From Streptomyces populi (GTDB lineage Bacteria; Actinomycetota; Actinomycetes; Streptomycetales; Streptomycetaceae), in assembly GCF_002911015.1 (NCBI RefSeq), contig NZ_KZ626918.1:1-38916 (forward strand): 38,916 nt of DNA. Reading direction: 5' to 3'. Below the pieces are notes generated by a model. That model was not told the DNA's origin. It made no database searches and worked only from the letters and a program-made list of their open reading frames with translations. The position numbers were made by a program, and so were the translations under genes. Within the stretch, counting starts at the first letter, position 1, and every line of letters begins with the position of its first letter. Below are positions 1-7,652 of the stretch, piece by piece.

Positions 1-800
1 GCACCCTTCACCGCGACCCTCGGCGTGTACGTATTCACGTCCGTCCCCACCACGGCCGTCCGCTTCGCCGCGGCTCCCACCGACACCTCGACCCGGTCGC
101 CCGCCACGGCCCGCGTGACACGGGCCCAAGCAGTCCCGCACGTCTCGCTGTACCGCACCTCCACCAGCGTGGTCCCCACCGTCACGCTGGTCACCGTCTC
201 GGCGAATCGACCGCTACAGCCCATGTCCTCGGGGTCCTTCCCCACGCACGAGGCCCCGGCGCACTTCACCCCGGGCGGCAGATCGGGCCGAGCGCTCGGG
301 GAGGCCGCGGGCGTCTTCGGCGTACCGCCCACGTCCTTCTGCTCCCCGTCCCGGGTGAGCCAGACCGCGGCCGCGACGACGACCAGGACCCCCACGACAC
401 CGGCGAGCGACATCGTCAGCCGCCGCCTCCGCCGCGCGGAGCCCTGCCCCGGGGGCGGCCCGAACTCCCCCGGAGCGGCCCGCGCCCGGGACACCCGTAT
501 CGCTTCCATCGTCGTGTCGTGGCGCGTCTCCGACCGGCTCCACGCGCGCTCGGCCAGCTCCCACATCGTCGCCAGCTGCACGGGACTGGTCCCGGTCACC
601 TCGGCCAGCGCGACGGCCGCCCCCTTGGGCGCGAGCAGCAGACCGTTCAGGTAGCGCTCCCAGGACGCCCTGCCGTATCCCGTGCGGTCGGCCACGTCCG
701 CGACGCTCAACCCGCTCCGGTCGACGAGCAGTCGCAGCTGACTGACGAACTCCTTTACCTTCGGGTCGAGTTCATCCGGCAAAGCCTTCCGACGAGGCAT
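1..800 (-). CDS. Partial helix-turn-helix / DUF2690 membrane-anchored protein (3' end outside window)
   Basis: Reading the minus strand from an ATG at 800 gives an open frame of about 266 codons that leaves the window at base 1, so the C-terminus is missing. The first ~75 residues look like a Cro/C1-type helix-turn-helix (VADVADRTGYGRASWERYLN). A basic stretch (RRRRR) then precedes one membrane helix (SLAGVVGVLVVVAAAVWL). The exported part has the Cys-rich pattern CxGxSCxGKDPExMxC typical of DUF2690, plus a later lone Cys. Streptomycetes carry many such cytoplasmic-HTH/TM/DUF2690 proteins; their function is unknown and transmembrane regulation is inference. A purine-rich GGGGAAAG lies just before the ATG. 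The overlapping plus-strand open frame is only its antisense shadow. Confidence 0.8.
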   Translation of the reverse strand, partial: MPRRKALPDELDPKVKEFVSQLRLLVDRSGLSVADVADRTGYGRASWERYLNGLLLAPKGAAVALAEVTGTSPVQLATMWELAERAWSRSETRHDTTMEAIRVSRARAAPGEFGPPPGQGSARRRRRLTMSLAGVVGVLVVVAAAVWLTRDGEQKDVGGTPKTPAASPSARPDLPPGVKCAGASCVGKDPEDMGCSGRFAETVTSVTVGTTLVEVRYSETCGTAWARVTRAVAGDRVEVSVGAAAKRTAVVGTDVNTYTPRVAVKG

Positions 801-1023
801 TCTTTCCCCACTTCTCCGAACCACGGTCCAGTGTTCCACCGGCACGGAGGGGAGGAAGAGGGGGTGGCAACGACCGCCCCACGGGCCCGAGTTGAACGGT
901 TCCTGTCACACAGCGCGCACACCGTGCCGGAATGGTCACTTCCGTGCCACAGCGGACCGCGGGCTGTTGAACAGCGCGTTCCCGTGCACAAGGGTTGACC
1001 CCGGGCGGAACACTCGCCCGATC

Positions 1024-1060
1024 GCGGCCCGTCCTTGACTCGGGGGAGAGGACGGGCCGC
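1024..1060 (-). terminator. Hairpin, likely terminator of the folD-DUF3017 operon
   Basis: GCGGCCCGTCCT (1024-1035) and AGGACGGGCCGC (1049-1060) form a perfect 12-bp stem with a 13-nt loop. There is no U-tract, as is usual in streptomycetes. It lies about 170 bp past the DUF3017 stop; the weaker hairpin at 1151-1182 would be met first. Confidence 0.55.
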
Positions 1061-1108
1061 CGTCGTTCGCGAACCCGCCCCGAACCCGAACCCGAACCCG
1101 GGCACGAG

Positions 1109-1136
1109 GCACCAAGCACCAAGCACCAAGCACCAA
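1109..1136. repeat. Four tandem copies of GCACCAA
   Basis: Four exact 7-bp units in head-to-tail order between the two hairpins of this gap. It is probably replication slippage in non-coding DNA; no function is indicated. Confidence 0.9.
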
Positions 1137-1150
1137 GGGGAGAACGACAA

Positions 1151-1182
1151 GACCCGCCCTCCCCGAAGGAGAGGACGGGCCG
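1151..1182 (-). terminator. Imperfect hairpin downstream of DUF3017 gene
   Basis: GACCCGCCCTCC pairs with GGAGAGGACGGGCC with one bulge and one mismatch around a short CCGAA loop. It lies 50-80 bp beyond the DUF3017 stop on the transcribed side, so it is a candidate first terminator of the folD operon. Confidence 0.45.
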
Positions 1183-1231
1183 TCGACACGCACGGACGAG
1201 CCGGCACGCACACGGGCGCGCCACCCGCGGT

Positions 1232-2014
1232 TCAGCGGACCGTGAAGTGCAGGGTGTCGTCGAGGAAAGGAATCTCCAGCAACGGACCGGGCTGGGCCAT
1301 CAGCGCGAGCACCACGATGGCGAGGCCCAGGACGCTGTAGGTGAGCACGTCCGTGAAGCGGGAGCGGACCGCGAGCATGCCGACACTGGGCAGCATCCAT
1401 CGCATCACGGCACCCGCCAGCAGCGCGGCGCCGATCAGGATCGTGCCGACACGGAACGCGTCGAGCGCGGTGAGCAGCAGACCGAGCGCGACGGCGGACA
1501 GCACGGCGAGGATGGGCCACTGACGCGCGGGCGCCGGGGCGTCCCCGGGCGCGGCCCGGCCACCGCCCTCGGGCCGTGCCGTGTCCCGTGTGAACAGCGG
1601 GAAGCGCCGCGTGATGCGCCGCGGCTTCCCCCGGGCGTCGGGCGCGCTGATCGCGTCCCGGACGGTCACCCCGTCCGACCGATCCTCTTCGGCCCCGGCC
1701 CCGGAACCAGCCTCGGTCTCGGTCTCCTCCTCGGACTCGGTCCGCACAGCGGCCCCGGCACGCGCCACGGAACCACCCTCCGAACCCGAACCAGAACCAG
1801 AACCCAAACCAGAACCCGAACCAGAACTCGCCCTCGACCTCGCCCCCGCCCGAGCCCCCGACGCCGCGGAAGCGGAGGCTCCCGCGGACTCGGAGGCCGA
1901 GGCGCGCACCCCGGTGACGGCGTCGCGCAGAGCGCTCTCCGCCTCCCGCACGGCCGACTCGGCGCCGTGCGCCGCGCCGACCCCGGACTCGCCGGTACCG
2001 CCGTCAGCCGACAC
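1232..2014 (-). CDS. DUF3017 family membrane protein, coupled to folD
   Basis: About 260 residues. The first ~115 are a low-complexity linker rich in Ala, Ser, Gly and Glu, encoded partly by GAACC-type hexamer repeats around 1774-1840. The conserved part starts near the RITRRFPLF segment and holds three membrane helices (WPILAVLSAVALGLLL, ILIGAALLAGAVMRWML, VLTYSVLGLAIVVLALMA), which matches the small DUF3017 family found next to folD in streptomycetes. I chose GTG 2014 because it overlaps the folD stop by 11 bases and has GGAG six bases upstream, suggesting translational coupling; an open frame upstream of it exists only inside folD. Function is unknown. The length of the N-terminal linker is unusual and probably variable between strains. 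Confidence 0.75.
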   Translation of the reverse strand: MSADGGTGESGVGAAHGAESAVREAESALRDAVTGVRASASESAGASASAASGARAGARSRASSGSGSGLGSGSGSGSEGGSVARAGAAVRTESEEETETEAGSGAGAEEDRSDGVTVRDAISAPDARGKPRRITRRFPLFTRDTARPEGGGRAAPGDAPAPARQWPILAVLSAVALGLLLTALDAFRVGTILIGAALLAGAVMRWMLPSVGMLAVRSRFTDVLTYSVLGLAIVVLALMAQPGPLLEIPFLDDTLHFTVR

Positions 2015-2858
2015 TGCGCTCCGCCGCTTCCACCACGTTGACGAGCAGCTGGGCACGGGTCATCGGGCCGACGCCCCCCGGGTTCGGGGAGATCCAGGCG
2101 GCGACCTCGGCGACATCGGGGTGAACGTCGCCGACGATCTTGCCCTCGGCGCTGCGCGAGACACCGACGTCGAGGACGGCGGCGCCCGGCTTCACGTCCT
2201 CGGCCCGGATGAGGTGCGCGGAACCGGCGGCGGCGATGATGATGTCGGCGCGCTTGAGGTGCGCGGAGAGGTCACGGGTACCGGTGTGGCACTGGGTGAC
2301 CGTGGCGTTCTCGCTGCGCCGGGTGAGCAGCAGCGGCATCGGACGCCCGATGGTCACACCGCGGCCGACGACCACGACCTCGGCCCCCTTGATCTCCACG
2401 CCGTAGCGGCGCAGGAGCGTGAGGACGCCGTTGGGGGTGCAGGGCAGCGGGGCGGGCTCGTTGAGGACGAGACGCCCGAGGTTCATCGGGTGCAGGCCGT
2501 CCGCGTCCTTGTCCGGGTCCATCAGTTCCAGGATGCGGTTCTCGTCGATGCCCTTGGGGAGCGGGAGCTGGACGATGTAGCCGGTGCAGGCGGGGTCCTC
2601 GTTCAGCTCGCGGACCACCGCCTCGATCTCTTCCTGTGTGGCGGTCGCGGGCAGTTCGCGCTGGATGGAGGCGATGCCGACCTGGGCGCAGTCGCGGTGC
2701 TTGCCCGCGACGTACTTCTGGCTTCCGGGGTCGTCCCCGACGAGGACCGTCCCGAGGCCGGGCGTGACGCCCTTCTCCTTCAGGGCCGCCACGCGGACGG
2801 TCAGGTCGGACTTGATCGCGGCTGCGGTGGCCTTGCCATCGAGAATCTGGGCGGTCAT
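2004..2858 (-). CDS. folD: Bifunctional methylenetetrahydrofolate dehydrogenase / cyclohydrolase
   Basis: Interconverts 5,10-methylene-, 5,10-methenyl- and 10-formyl-tetrahydrofolate with NADP, supplying formyl groups to PurN and PurH encoded just to the right. The 284-residue length is normal for FolD. Visible signatures are the active-site YVAGKHRDC segment, in which the first Lys is the usual catalytic residue, the VQLPLPKGID motif, and the dinucleotide-binding VVVGRGVTIGRPMPLLL segment. Start: ATG 2858 has GGGAGG nine bases upstream, whereas an in-frame ATG nine bases earlier abuts that ribosome site and is unlikely. The gene is followed by an overlapping DUF3017 gene and diverges from a membrane protein gene at 3161. 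Confidence 0.97.
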   Translation of the reverse strand: MTAQILDGKATAAAIKSDLTVRVAALKEKGVTPGLGTVLVGDDPGSQKYVAGKHRDCAQVGIASIQRELPATATQEEIEAVVRELNEDPACTGYIVQLPLPKGIDENRILELMDPDKDADGLHPMNLGRLVLNEPAPLPCTPNGVLTLLRRYGVEIKGAEVVVVGRGVTIGRPMPLLLTRRSENATVTQCHTGTRDLSAHLKRADIIIAAAGSAHLIRAEDVKPGAAVLDVGVSRSAEGKIVGDVHPDVAEVAAWISPNPGGVGPMTRAQLLVNVVEAAERSVG

Positions 2859-2988
2859 GCCCCCCATCCTCCCGGATGACGCGGTCCAGGTTCCAATCCG
2901 GGGCCCCGGCGGCCCCGGAACGGCCTTTCAGCCACCCTCCGGAAGCCGCCGAACGCCCGATCCGCCCGTATCCGGCCATGATCACTCA

Positions 2989-3006
2989 TGTTGCACTTGG
3001 GCAACA
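2989..3006. promoter_or_regulatory. Inverted repeat TGTTGC-N6-GCAACA in divergent folD promoter region
   Basis: A perfect 6-bp inverted repeat with a six-base spacer sits in the 302-bp space between folD and the membrane protein gene at 3161. It resembles an operator for a dimeric repressor. No regulator is identified, and no convincing -35/-10 pair was found beside it. Confidence 0.4.
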
Positions 3007-3160
3007 CATACGGAATGGCGCTGGACAAGTAAGAGTGTGCTAAAGAACGATGAGCGCATACAGTGCCGCGGGCAGTACCGGGGGGACGGACCGCTCTGTA
3101 GAAATTCCTCCGAACCGTGCCGCGCGTAGTCCCCGCACAAGGCAACGGAGGAAACCCGCC

Positions 3161-3811
3161 ATGAGTTTCGGCGACCCGAACAACCCCTACGGTCCCCCGC
3201 CGCAACAGCCTCCCGCCGCACCGCCGGCCGCTCCCGGCTACGGGTACCCGCAGGCCCCGCCCGGCGTGCCCCCGCAGGGCTACGGCTACCCGCAGCAGCC
3301 CGCGTACCCCGGCTACCCGGGCGGCAACATGATGCCGCAGACCATGCCGGGCCTGCTGATGACGGCCCGTGTCTTCCTCTTCATCATCTCCGCGGTACAG
3401 ATCCTGGGAGCGCTCGCCTGGTTCTACGTCGCCGCCTTCGTCAGCGACGTCGGGGACGCGGCGGACCGCTACAGCACGTCGTCCGACGACCCGTTCAACA
3501 CGTTCAGTGACGGTGCCGGCACCGCGTCCGGCCTCATCGTGCTGTTCGCCCTGATCGCGGCGGGCCTGGCGGCCCTGTCGATCACCCTGGGCGTGAAGTT
3601 CGGCAAGGGCGGCCAGGGCGTCCGCATCACCACCGTCATCTACGGTGCGCTGGGCGGGATCATCGGCCTGCTCATGCTCTTCGCCGGCCTGGACTCCGGC
3701 CTGGCCTCCGCGATCCTCTTCCCCCTGCTCTGGGTGGTGTTCGCGGCCATCATCACGGCGGCTCCGGTCGTGCCGAGCGGCACCGCCTGGTTCGCCCGCC
3801 CGCGCTACTGA
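3161..3811 (+). CDS. Pro/Gly/Tyr-rich integral membrane protein, function unknown
   Basis: 216 residues. The first ~55 form a cytoplasmic-type PYGPPPQQPP / GYGYPQ low-complexity segment, as seen in many actinobacterial membrane proteins. Four hydrophobic helices follow (about LLMTARVFLFIISAVQIL, LIVLFALIAAGLAALSITL, VIYGALGGIIGLLMLFAGL and ILFPLLWVVFAAIITAAPV). ATG 3161 is preceded by ACGGAGGAAA at good spacing; the frame extends upstream to 3050 but without a ribosome site. It stands alone between the divergent folD and the convergent purH, with which it shares a terminator. I recognise no domain with a known activity. Confidence 0.85.
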   Translation: MSFGDPNNPYGPPPQQPPAAPPAAPGYGYPQAPPGVPPQGYGYPQQPAYPGYPGGNMMPQTMPGLLMTARVFLFIISAVQILGALAWFYVAAFVSDVGDAADRYSTSSDDPFNTFSDGAGTASGLIVLFALIAAGLAALSITLGVKFGKGGQGVRITTVIYGALGGIIGLLMLFAGLDSGLASAILFPLLWVVFAAIITAAPVVPSGTAWFARPRY

Positions 3812-3832
3812 ACGAGCGGTTCGATCCGCGCC

Positions 3833-3874
3833 GAGGGCCGTGTCCCCACCCCGTTTCGGGGGGACACGGCCCTC
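3833..3874. terminator. Bidirectional terminator between the 3161 gene and purH
   Basis: GAGGGCCGTGTCCCC (3833-3847) and GGGGACACGGCCCTC (3860-3874) form a perfect 15-bp stem with a 12-nt loop. A short T-rich stretch (acgtttcct) follows on the plus strand. It lies 22 bp after the plus-strand stop and 31 bp from the purH stop, so it can serve both convergent units. Confidence 0.85.
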
Positions 3875-3905
3875 ACGTTTCCTGCCGGACCGGCTTCCCG
3901 CCGGA

Positions 3906-5495
3906 TCAGTGGAAGAAGTGCCGCGTACCGGTGAAGTACATGGTGATGCCGGCCTTCTTCGCGGCCTCCACGACCAGCTCGTCGCGGACCGAACCGCCCG
4001 GCTGGACCACGGCCTTGACGCCCGCGTCGGCGAGGATCTCCAGGCCGTCGGGGAACGGGAAGAACGCGTCCGAGGCGGCGTAGGAGCCACGGGCGCGCTC
4101 GGCGCCGGCCCGCTCGACCGCGAGCTTCGCGGAGTCGACGCGGTTGACCTGGCCCATGCCGACGCCGACCGAGGCGCCGTCCTTGGCGAGCAGGATCGCG
4201 TTGGACTTCACCGCACGGCAGGCGCGCCAGGCGAAGGCCAGCTCGTCGAGCTCGCCCTCGCTCAGGGCGTCACCGGTCGCCAGCGTCCAGCTCGCCGGGT
4301 TGTCGCCGGCGGCCTGGAGGCGGTCGGTGACCTGGAGCAGGGCTCCGCCGTCGACGGGCTTGATCTCGACCGGGTCGGCCGGGGCCCGGTGGGCCCGCAG
4401 CACGCGGATGTTCTTCTTCTTGGTGAGGGCCTCGAGGGCGCCGTCCTCGTACTCGGGCGCGACGATGACCTCGGTGAAGATCTCCGCGACCTGCTCGGCC
4501 ATCTCCTTGGTGACCGGGCGGTTGACCGCGATCACACCGCCGAACGCGGACAGCGGGTCACAGGCGTGCGCCTTGCGGTGCGCCTCGGCGACGTTCGAGG
4601 CGACCGCGATCCCGCACGGGTTGGCGTGCTTGATGATCGCGACGCAGGGGTCCTCGTGGTCGTACGCGGCACGGCGCGCGGCGTCCGTGTCCGTGTAGTT
4701 GTTGTACGACATCTCCTTGCCGTGCAGCTGCTCGGCCTCGGCGAGACCGCCCGTGCCGGAGGTGTAGAGGGCGGCGGGCTGGTGCGGGTTCTCGCCGTAG
4801 CGCAGGGTGTGCGCGCGCTCCCAGGTGGCGCCGAGGAAGTCGGGGAACTGCGAGTCGTCGACGGGTGCGTAGGAGGAGGCGAACCAGGAGGCGACGGCGA
4901 CGTCGTACGCGGCCGTGTGCTGGAAGGCCTCGGCGGCGAGCCGCTTGCGGGTGCGCAGGTCGAAACCGCCGCCCTGGACGGCGGCGAGGACGTCGTCGTA
5001 GCGGCGGGGGCTGGTGACGACGGCGACGGAGGGGTGGTTCTTGGCGGCCGCGCGGACCATCGAGGGACCGCCGATGTCGATCTGCTCGACGCACTCGTCG
5101 GGGGTGGCGCCGGACGCGACCGTCTCCCGGAACGGGTAGAGGTTGACGACGACCAGGTCGAACGGCTCGACGCCGAGCTCGGCGAGCTGCTGCCGGTGGC
5201 TCTCGAGACGCAGGTCGGCGAGGATGCCGGCGTGGACCTTGGGGTGCAGGGTCTTGACGCGGCCGTCCAGGCACTCGGGGAAGCCGGTCAGCTCCTCCAC
5301 CTTGGTGACGGGCACACCGGCCGCGGCGATCTTCGCGGCGGTGGACCCGGTGGAGACGAGCTCGACGCCGGCGGCGTGCAGCCCGCGGGCCAGCTCCTCG
5401 AGGCCGGTCTTGTCGTACACGCTGACGAGCGCGCGCCGGATGACCCGCTTGGTGCCCTCGGTGCTCTCGGCCGTGACTGTGCTGTCGGCGGTCAC
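3906..5495 (-). CDS. purH: Bifunctional AICAR transformylase / IMP cyclohydrolase
   Basis: Performs the last two steps of de novo IMP synthesis: formylation of AICAR with 10-formyl-tetrahydrofolate, then ring closure. 529 residues, normal for the family. The N-terminal methylglyoxal-synthase-like cyclohydrolase domain starts at about residue 18 (RRALVSVYDKTGLEEL) and carries GRVKTLHPKVHAGIL. The C-terminal transformylase domain carries the Lys-His signature IIKHANPCG. The start GTG 5495 overlaps the purN stop in the sequence GTGA, a four-base overlap that implies translational coupling and a purN-purH operon. FolD, which supplies the formyl donor, is encoded about 1 kb further left on the same strand. 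Confidence 0.97.
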   Translation of the reverse strand: MTADSTVTAESTEGTKRVIRRALVSVYDKTGLEELARGLHAAGVELVSTGSTAAKIAAAGVPVTKVEELTGFPECLDGRVKTLHPKVHAGILADLRLESHRQQLAELGVEPFDLVVVNLYPFRETVASGATPDECVEQIDIGGPSMVRAAAKNHPSVAVVTSPRRYDDVLAAVQGGGFDLRTRKRLAAEAFQHTAAYDVAVASWFASSYAPVDDSQFPDFLGATWERAHTLRYGENPHQPAALYTSGTGGLAEAEQLHGKEMSYNNYTDTDAARRAAYDHEDPCVAIIKHANPCGIAVASNVAEAHRKAHACDPLSAFGGVIAVNRPVTKEMAEQVAEIFTEVIVAPEYEDGALEALTKKKNIRVLRAHRAPADPVEIKPVDGGALLQVTDRLQAAGDNPASWTLATGDALSEGELDELAFAWRACRAVKSNAILLAKDGASVGVGMGQVNRVDSAKLAVERAGAERARGSYAASDAFFPFPDGLEILADAGVKAVVQPGGSVRDELVVEAAKKAGITMYFTGTRHFFH

Positions 5496-6112
5496 TGAAT
5501 AACTACCTTTCGTCCCTCAATGCGATAGCCGTTGCGGGCGAGCCGCCCCACGACATCGACGAGCAGCCTTCGCTCGACTTCCTTGATGCGCTCGTGCAGA
5601 GCGCTCTCGTCGTCCTCGTCCCGGACCTCCACCACGCCCTGGGCGATGATCGGTCCGGTGTCGACGCCGTCGTCGACGAAGTGGACGGTGCAGCCGGTGA
5701 CCCGGGCTCCGTACGCGAGCGCGTCACGGACGCCGTGGGCGCCGGGAAAACTGGGCAGCAGCGCGGGATGGGTGTTGACGAACCGTCCGCCGAACCGGGC
5801 GAGGAACTCCTTGCCCACGATCTTCATGAACCCGGCGGACACGACGAGGTCGGGCTCGTACGCGGCGGTCGCCTCGGCGAGCGCCCGGTCCCAGTCGTCC
5901 CGGCTGCCGTGGTCCTTGACCTTGCACACGAAGGTCGGGAGTCCGGCACGCTCGGCCCGCGCGAGCCCCTCGATGCCGTCCCGGTCGGCGCCGACGGCCA
6001 CGATCTCGGCACCGTAGGCCGCCGGGCCCGCCTCCGCGACGGCGTCGAGCAGTGCCTGCAGATTCGTACCTGATCCGGAGACCAGCACGACGAGGCGCTT
6101 GGTCTTGGCCAC
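5492..6112 (-). CDS. purN: Phosphoribosylglycinamide formyltransferase
   Basis: Transfers the formyl group of 10-formyl-tetrahydrofolate to GAR in purine synthesis. 206 residues. The phosphate-binding VSGSGTNLQALLDA loop is near the N-terminus. The catalytic Asn-x-His occurs as FVNTHPALLPSFPG, and the conserved Asp as HFVDDGVDTGPII. GTG 6112 (VAKTKRLVVLVSG) was chosen because it has AAAGGG about eight bases upstream and gives the family's usual N-terminus; the frame stays open to 6280 but that part shows no conservation. First gene of the operon with purH. A candidate promoter lies at 6181-6208. Confidence 0.95.
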   Translation of the reverse strand: MAKTKRLVVLVSGSGTNLQALLDAVAEAGPAAYGAEIVAVGADRDGIEGLARAERAGLPTFVCKVKDHGSRDDWDRALAEATAAYEPDLVVSAGFMKIVGKEFLARFGGRFVNTHPALLPSFPGAHGVRDALAYGARVTGCTVHFVDDGVDTGPIIAQGVVEVRDEDDESALHERIKEVERRLLVDVVGRLARNGYRIEGRKVVIQ

Positions 6113-6583
6113 GAGGGGGCCCTTTCTCGGGGGAGCGTTTGTACGGTCGTACGAATGCTTCGCGCCCCGGGATACGGGGAAGTCTACGAAGCGGCCGACC
6201 GTCAGCAACGATACCGGCACACCGGGCGGCCCCCACGGGACGGGGGCGAGGCCGGAAGGTAGCGTCTGGGGAGGATCCACCCGGGAACGCCCCCGGCGCG
6301 GGGAACGCCCTGTGCGCGCGGGACGTTGACCTGGGACGAGAACGAATGTCCGGGGCGTGACCCCGGCACCACCTGCGGCACGGGCCCCGGAGCCATCCGG
6401 AGCGCGTGCCCGGGGACACGAAGCTCGGGGCGCGAGTCCGGAGTGCGAGGCTCGGGGCGCCAGTCCGGGGCGGGTCGGCCCGAGGCGTCAGCCCGGGAGG
6501 ACCGGCCCGGGACACGCGTCGTGAGCGCGAAACCGTGTGGACACGCCGCCTGCCAGAACCACCAAGGGGAAGACACTCACCTG
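6113..6583. other. Divergent intergenic region between purN and membrane protein gene
   Basis: Holds the purN promoter candidate, a 12-bp palindrome GTACGGTCGTAC at 6141-6152 inside the presumed purN leader, and a stray TAGCGT hexamer at 6260-6265 on the plus strand. The rest is G/C-rich sequence with short GGAACGCC- and TCCGGGGCG-like repeats. Plus-strand frames are open from 6326 into the membrane protein, but this upstream part is Gly/Arg/Pro noise with no ribosome site. Confidence 0.6.
6181..6208 (-). promoter_or_regulatory. Candidate purN-purH promoter
   Basis: On the minus strand TTGCTG (6208-6203) and TAGACT (6186-6181) are separated by 16 bases, a fair vegetative-type promoter. Transcription would start near 6174, leaving a leader of about 60 nt containing the GTACGGTCGTAC palindrome. 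Confidence 0.5.
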
Positions 6584-7441
6584 ATGCCGGACCGCAGTCT
6601 CCGACTCCCTCCGCTCCTGCTGCGCGAGCGGCGCTCTTCGTCCACCCCGCCGAGGCCGGGCGGGGACGGCTCCACCGGCGGTCCCGGCTCCGCGGGCGGG
6701 AACGACGGCGGCTCGGCGGGCGGGGACGGCGGCCCCTCGGGCGAGCACGGCCCCGACGCGCCCGGCACTCCCCCCTCCGGCCAGGACGACAACCCGTTCG
6801 CGCCGCCGCCGGAGGGAACACCCGACCGGCCCTGGCAGCCGCGCCGGCCCGGACAGGGCTCCGGCGAGGACGGCGGGGAGGGACAGCAGGGCCCCGGGTA
6901 CTCCCCGTGGGGCAGCCAGTGGAGCGACCGGCAGCCCGGCCCCTCCAGCGGCGGCGGCTTCGGCGACCGGCCGGGCACGCCGCAGGGGCAGGGGCAGGGC
7001 GGACCCGAGGGCCCCGGCGGAACGCCCGGCGGGGGCATGCGCTGGGACCCCACGGACCCCGCCCAGCGCCGCGCCCGTTACGCACTGCTCTCCGGCATGT
7101 GGGCGTTCTTCTTCGTCCTCTTCGGCTGGCCGTACGTGGCCCTGCTGCTCGGCGCGCTCGCCCTGTACTGGGGCGGCAGCGCGCTCCGCTCCAGGGCGCG
7201 CACGCCGGACCCGGACGCCCCGGCGCCCGATCAGGGCGCCCGCCCGCAGATGACCGCCGCGGTGAGCGGCATCGTCACCGCGTCGCTGGCCATCGTGCTG
7301 GTCGCCGGGGTCTTCACCGCCCACCTCGTCTACAGCGACTACTACTCCTGCACGGACGACGCCCTGACGAACGCCGCGAAGCAGTCCTGCAACGAACTCC
7401 TCCCGAAGGACCTGCGCAAACTGCTGGGCAACCACAACTGA
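6584..7441 (+). CDS. Gly/Pro-rich DUF4190-like integral membrane protein
   Basis: About 285 residues. Roughly 150 N-terminal residues are a disordered Gly/Pro/Gln/Asp-rich tail. Two membrane segments follow (ALLSGMWAFFFVLFGWPYVALLLGALALYW, and AAVSGIVTASLAIVLVAGVFTAHLVY) and then a short exported tail with two Cys (SCTDDALTNAAKQSCNELLP). The layout resembles DUF4190-type small membrane proteins. ATG 6584 is my choice, but the nearest purine-rich site (AAGGGGAAG) is about 13 bases upstream and an in-frame GTG about 60 bases earlier cannot be excluded. It diverges from purN and ends at a hairpin at 7451-7474. Confidence 0.75.
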   Translation: MPDRSLRLPPLLLRERRSSSTPPRPGGDGSTGGPGSAGGNDGGSAGGDGGPSGEHGPDAPGTPPSGQDDNPFAPPPEGTPDRPWQPRRPGQGSGEDGGEGQQGPGYSPWGSQWSDRQPGPSSGGGFGDRPGTPQGQGQGGPEGPGGTPGGGMRWDPTDPAQRRARYALLSGMWAFFFVLFGWPYVALLLGALALYWGGSALRSRARTPDPDAPAPDQGARPQMTAAVSGIVTASLAIVLVAGVFTAHLVYSDYYSCTDDALTNAAKQSCNELLPKDLRKLLGNHN

Positions 7442-7450
7442 CGCCCCGTC

Positions 7451-7474
7451 CCCGCCCGGGTGACCCCGGGCGGG
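7451..7474 (+). terminator. Terminator hairpin after the 6584 gene
   Basis: CCCGCCCGGG and CCCGGGCGGG form a 10-bp all-G/C stem with a four-base TGAC loop, ten bases after the stop codon. It lies in the convergent gap with the DUF6350 gene and may work from both sides. Confidence 0.7.
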
Positions 7475-7652
7475 CTCCCTGCCCATCACCCTGGGGTCCT
7501 GCCGGAACCCCGGGGAACCGACCGGGACCTGGGGGTCCTCGCCCGGACCCGCGGGCCGGTACCGGTCACGGGTCACGGGCAGGAGGCCCTTCCGGCGCAG
7601 ACCCCGGGACTCCGCCGGAACCCGCCCGGGCAAGGGCGGGGGCCGGTGCGGG

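Larger units (their letters stand above)
801..1231. other. Intergenic region: two terminator-like hairpins and short tandem repeats
   Basis: No gene is convincing here. From right to left, the direction in which folD-DUF3017 transcription arrives, it holds a hairpin at about 1151-1182, a tandem GCACCAA repeat at 1109-1136, a run of CGAACC hexamers at about 1080-1100, a 12-bp perfect hairpin at 1024-1060, and the presumed promoter of the DUF2690 gene. The two hairpins share the direct repeat GGAGAGGACGGGCCG (about 1046-1059 and 1169-1182), as if one terminator had been partly duplicated. No clear -10/-35 pair was found for the DUF2690 gene. Confidence 0.6.

Noticed and set aside
25..654. Plus-strand open frame of about 209 codons
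   Set aside because: It is antisense to the partial HTH/DUF2690 gene, whose minus-strand frame shows a helix-turn-helix, a membrane helix and the Cys motif.
995..2879. Long plus-strand open frames opposite DUF3017 and folD
   Set aside because: Composition is Arg/Pro/Glu-rich with no domain; they exist because the high G+C opposite strand lacks stops. The minus-strand genes are clear.
6141..6152. Palindrome GTACGGTCGTAC as an integrase attachment site
   Set aside because: No integrase, duplicated flank or mobile gene is nearby; a regulatory site is the simpler reading.
6181..6208. PafBC-type element at purN
   Set aside because: The TAGACT -10 is the same as at pcrA, but the bases at the required distance are not TTGTCRGTG-like; it reads as an ordinary promoter.
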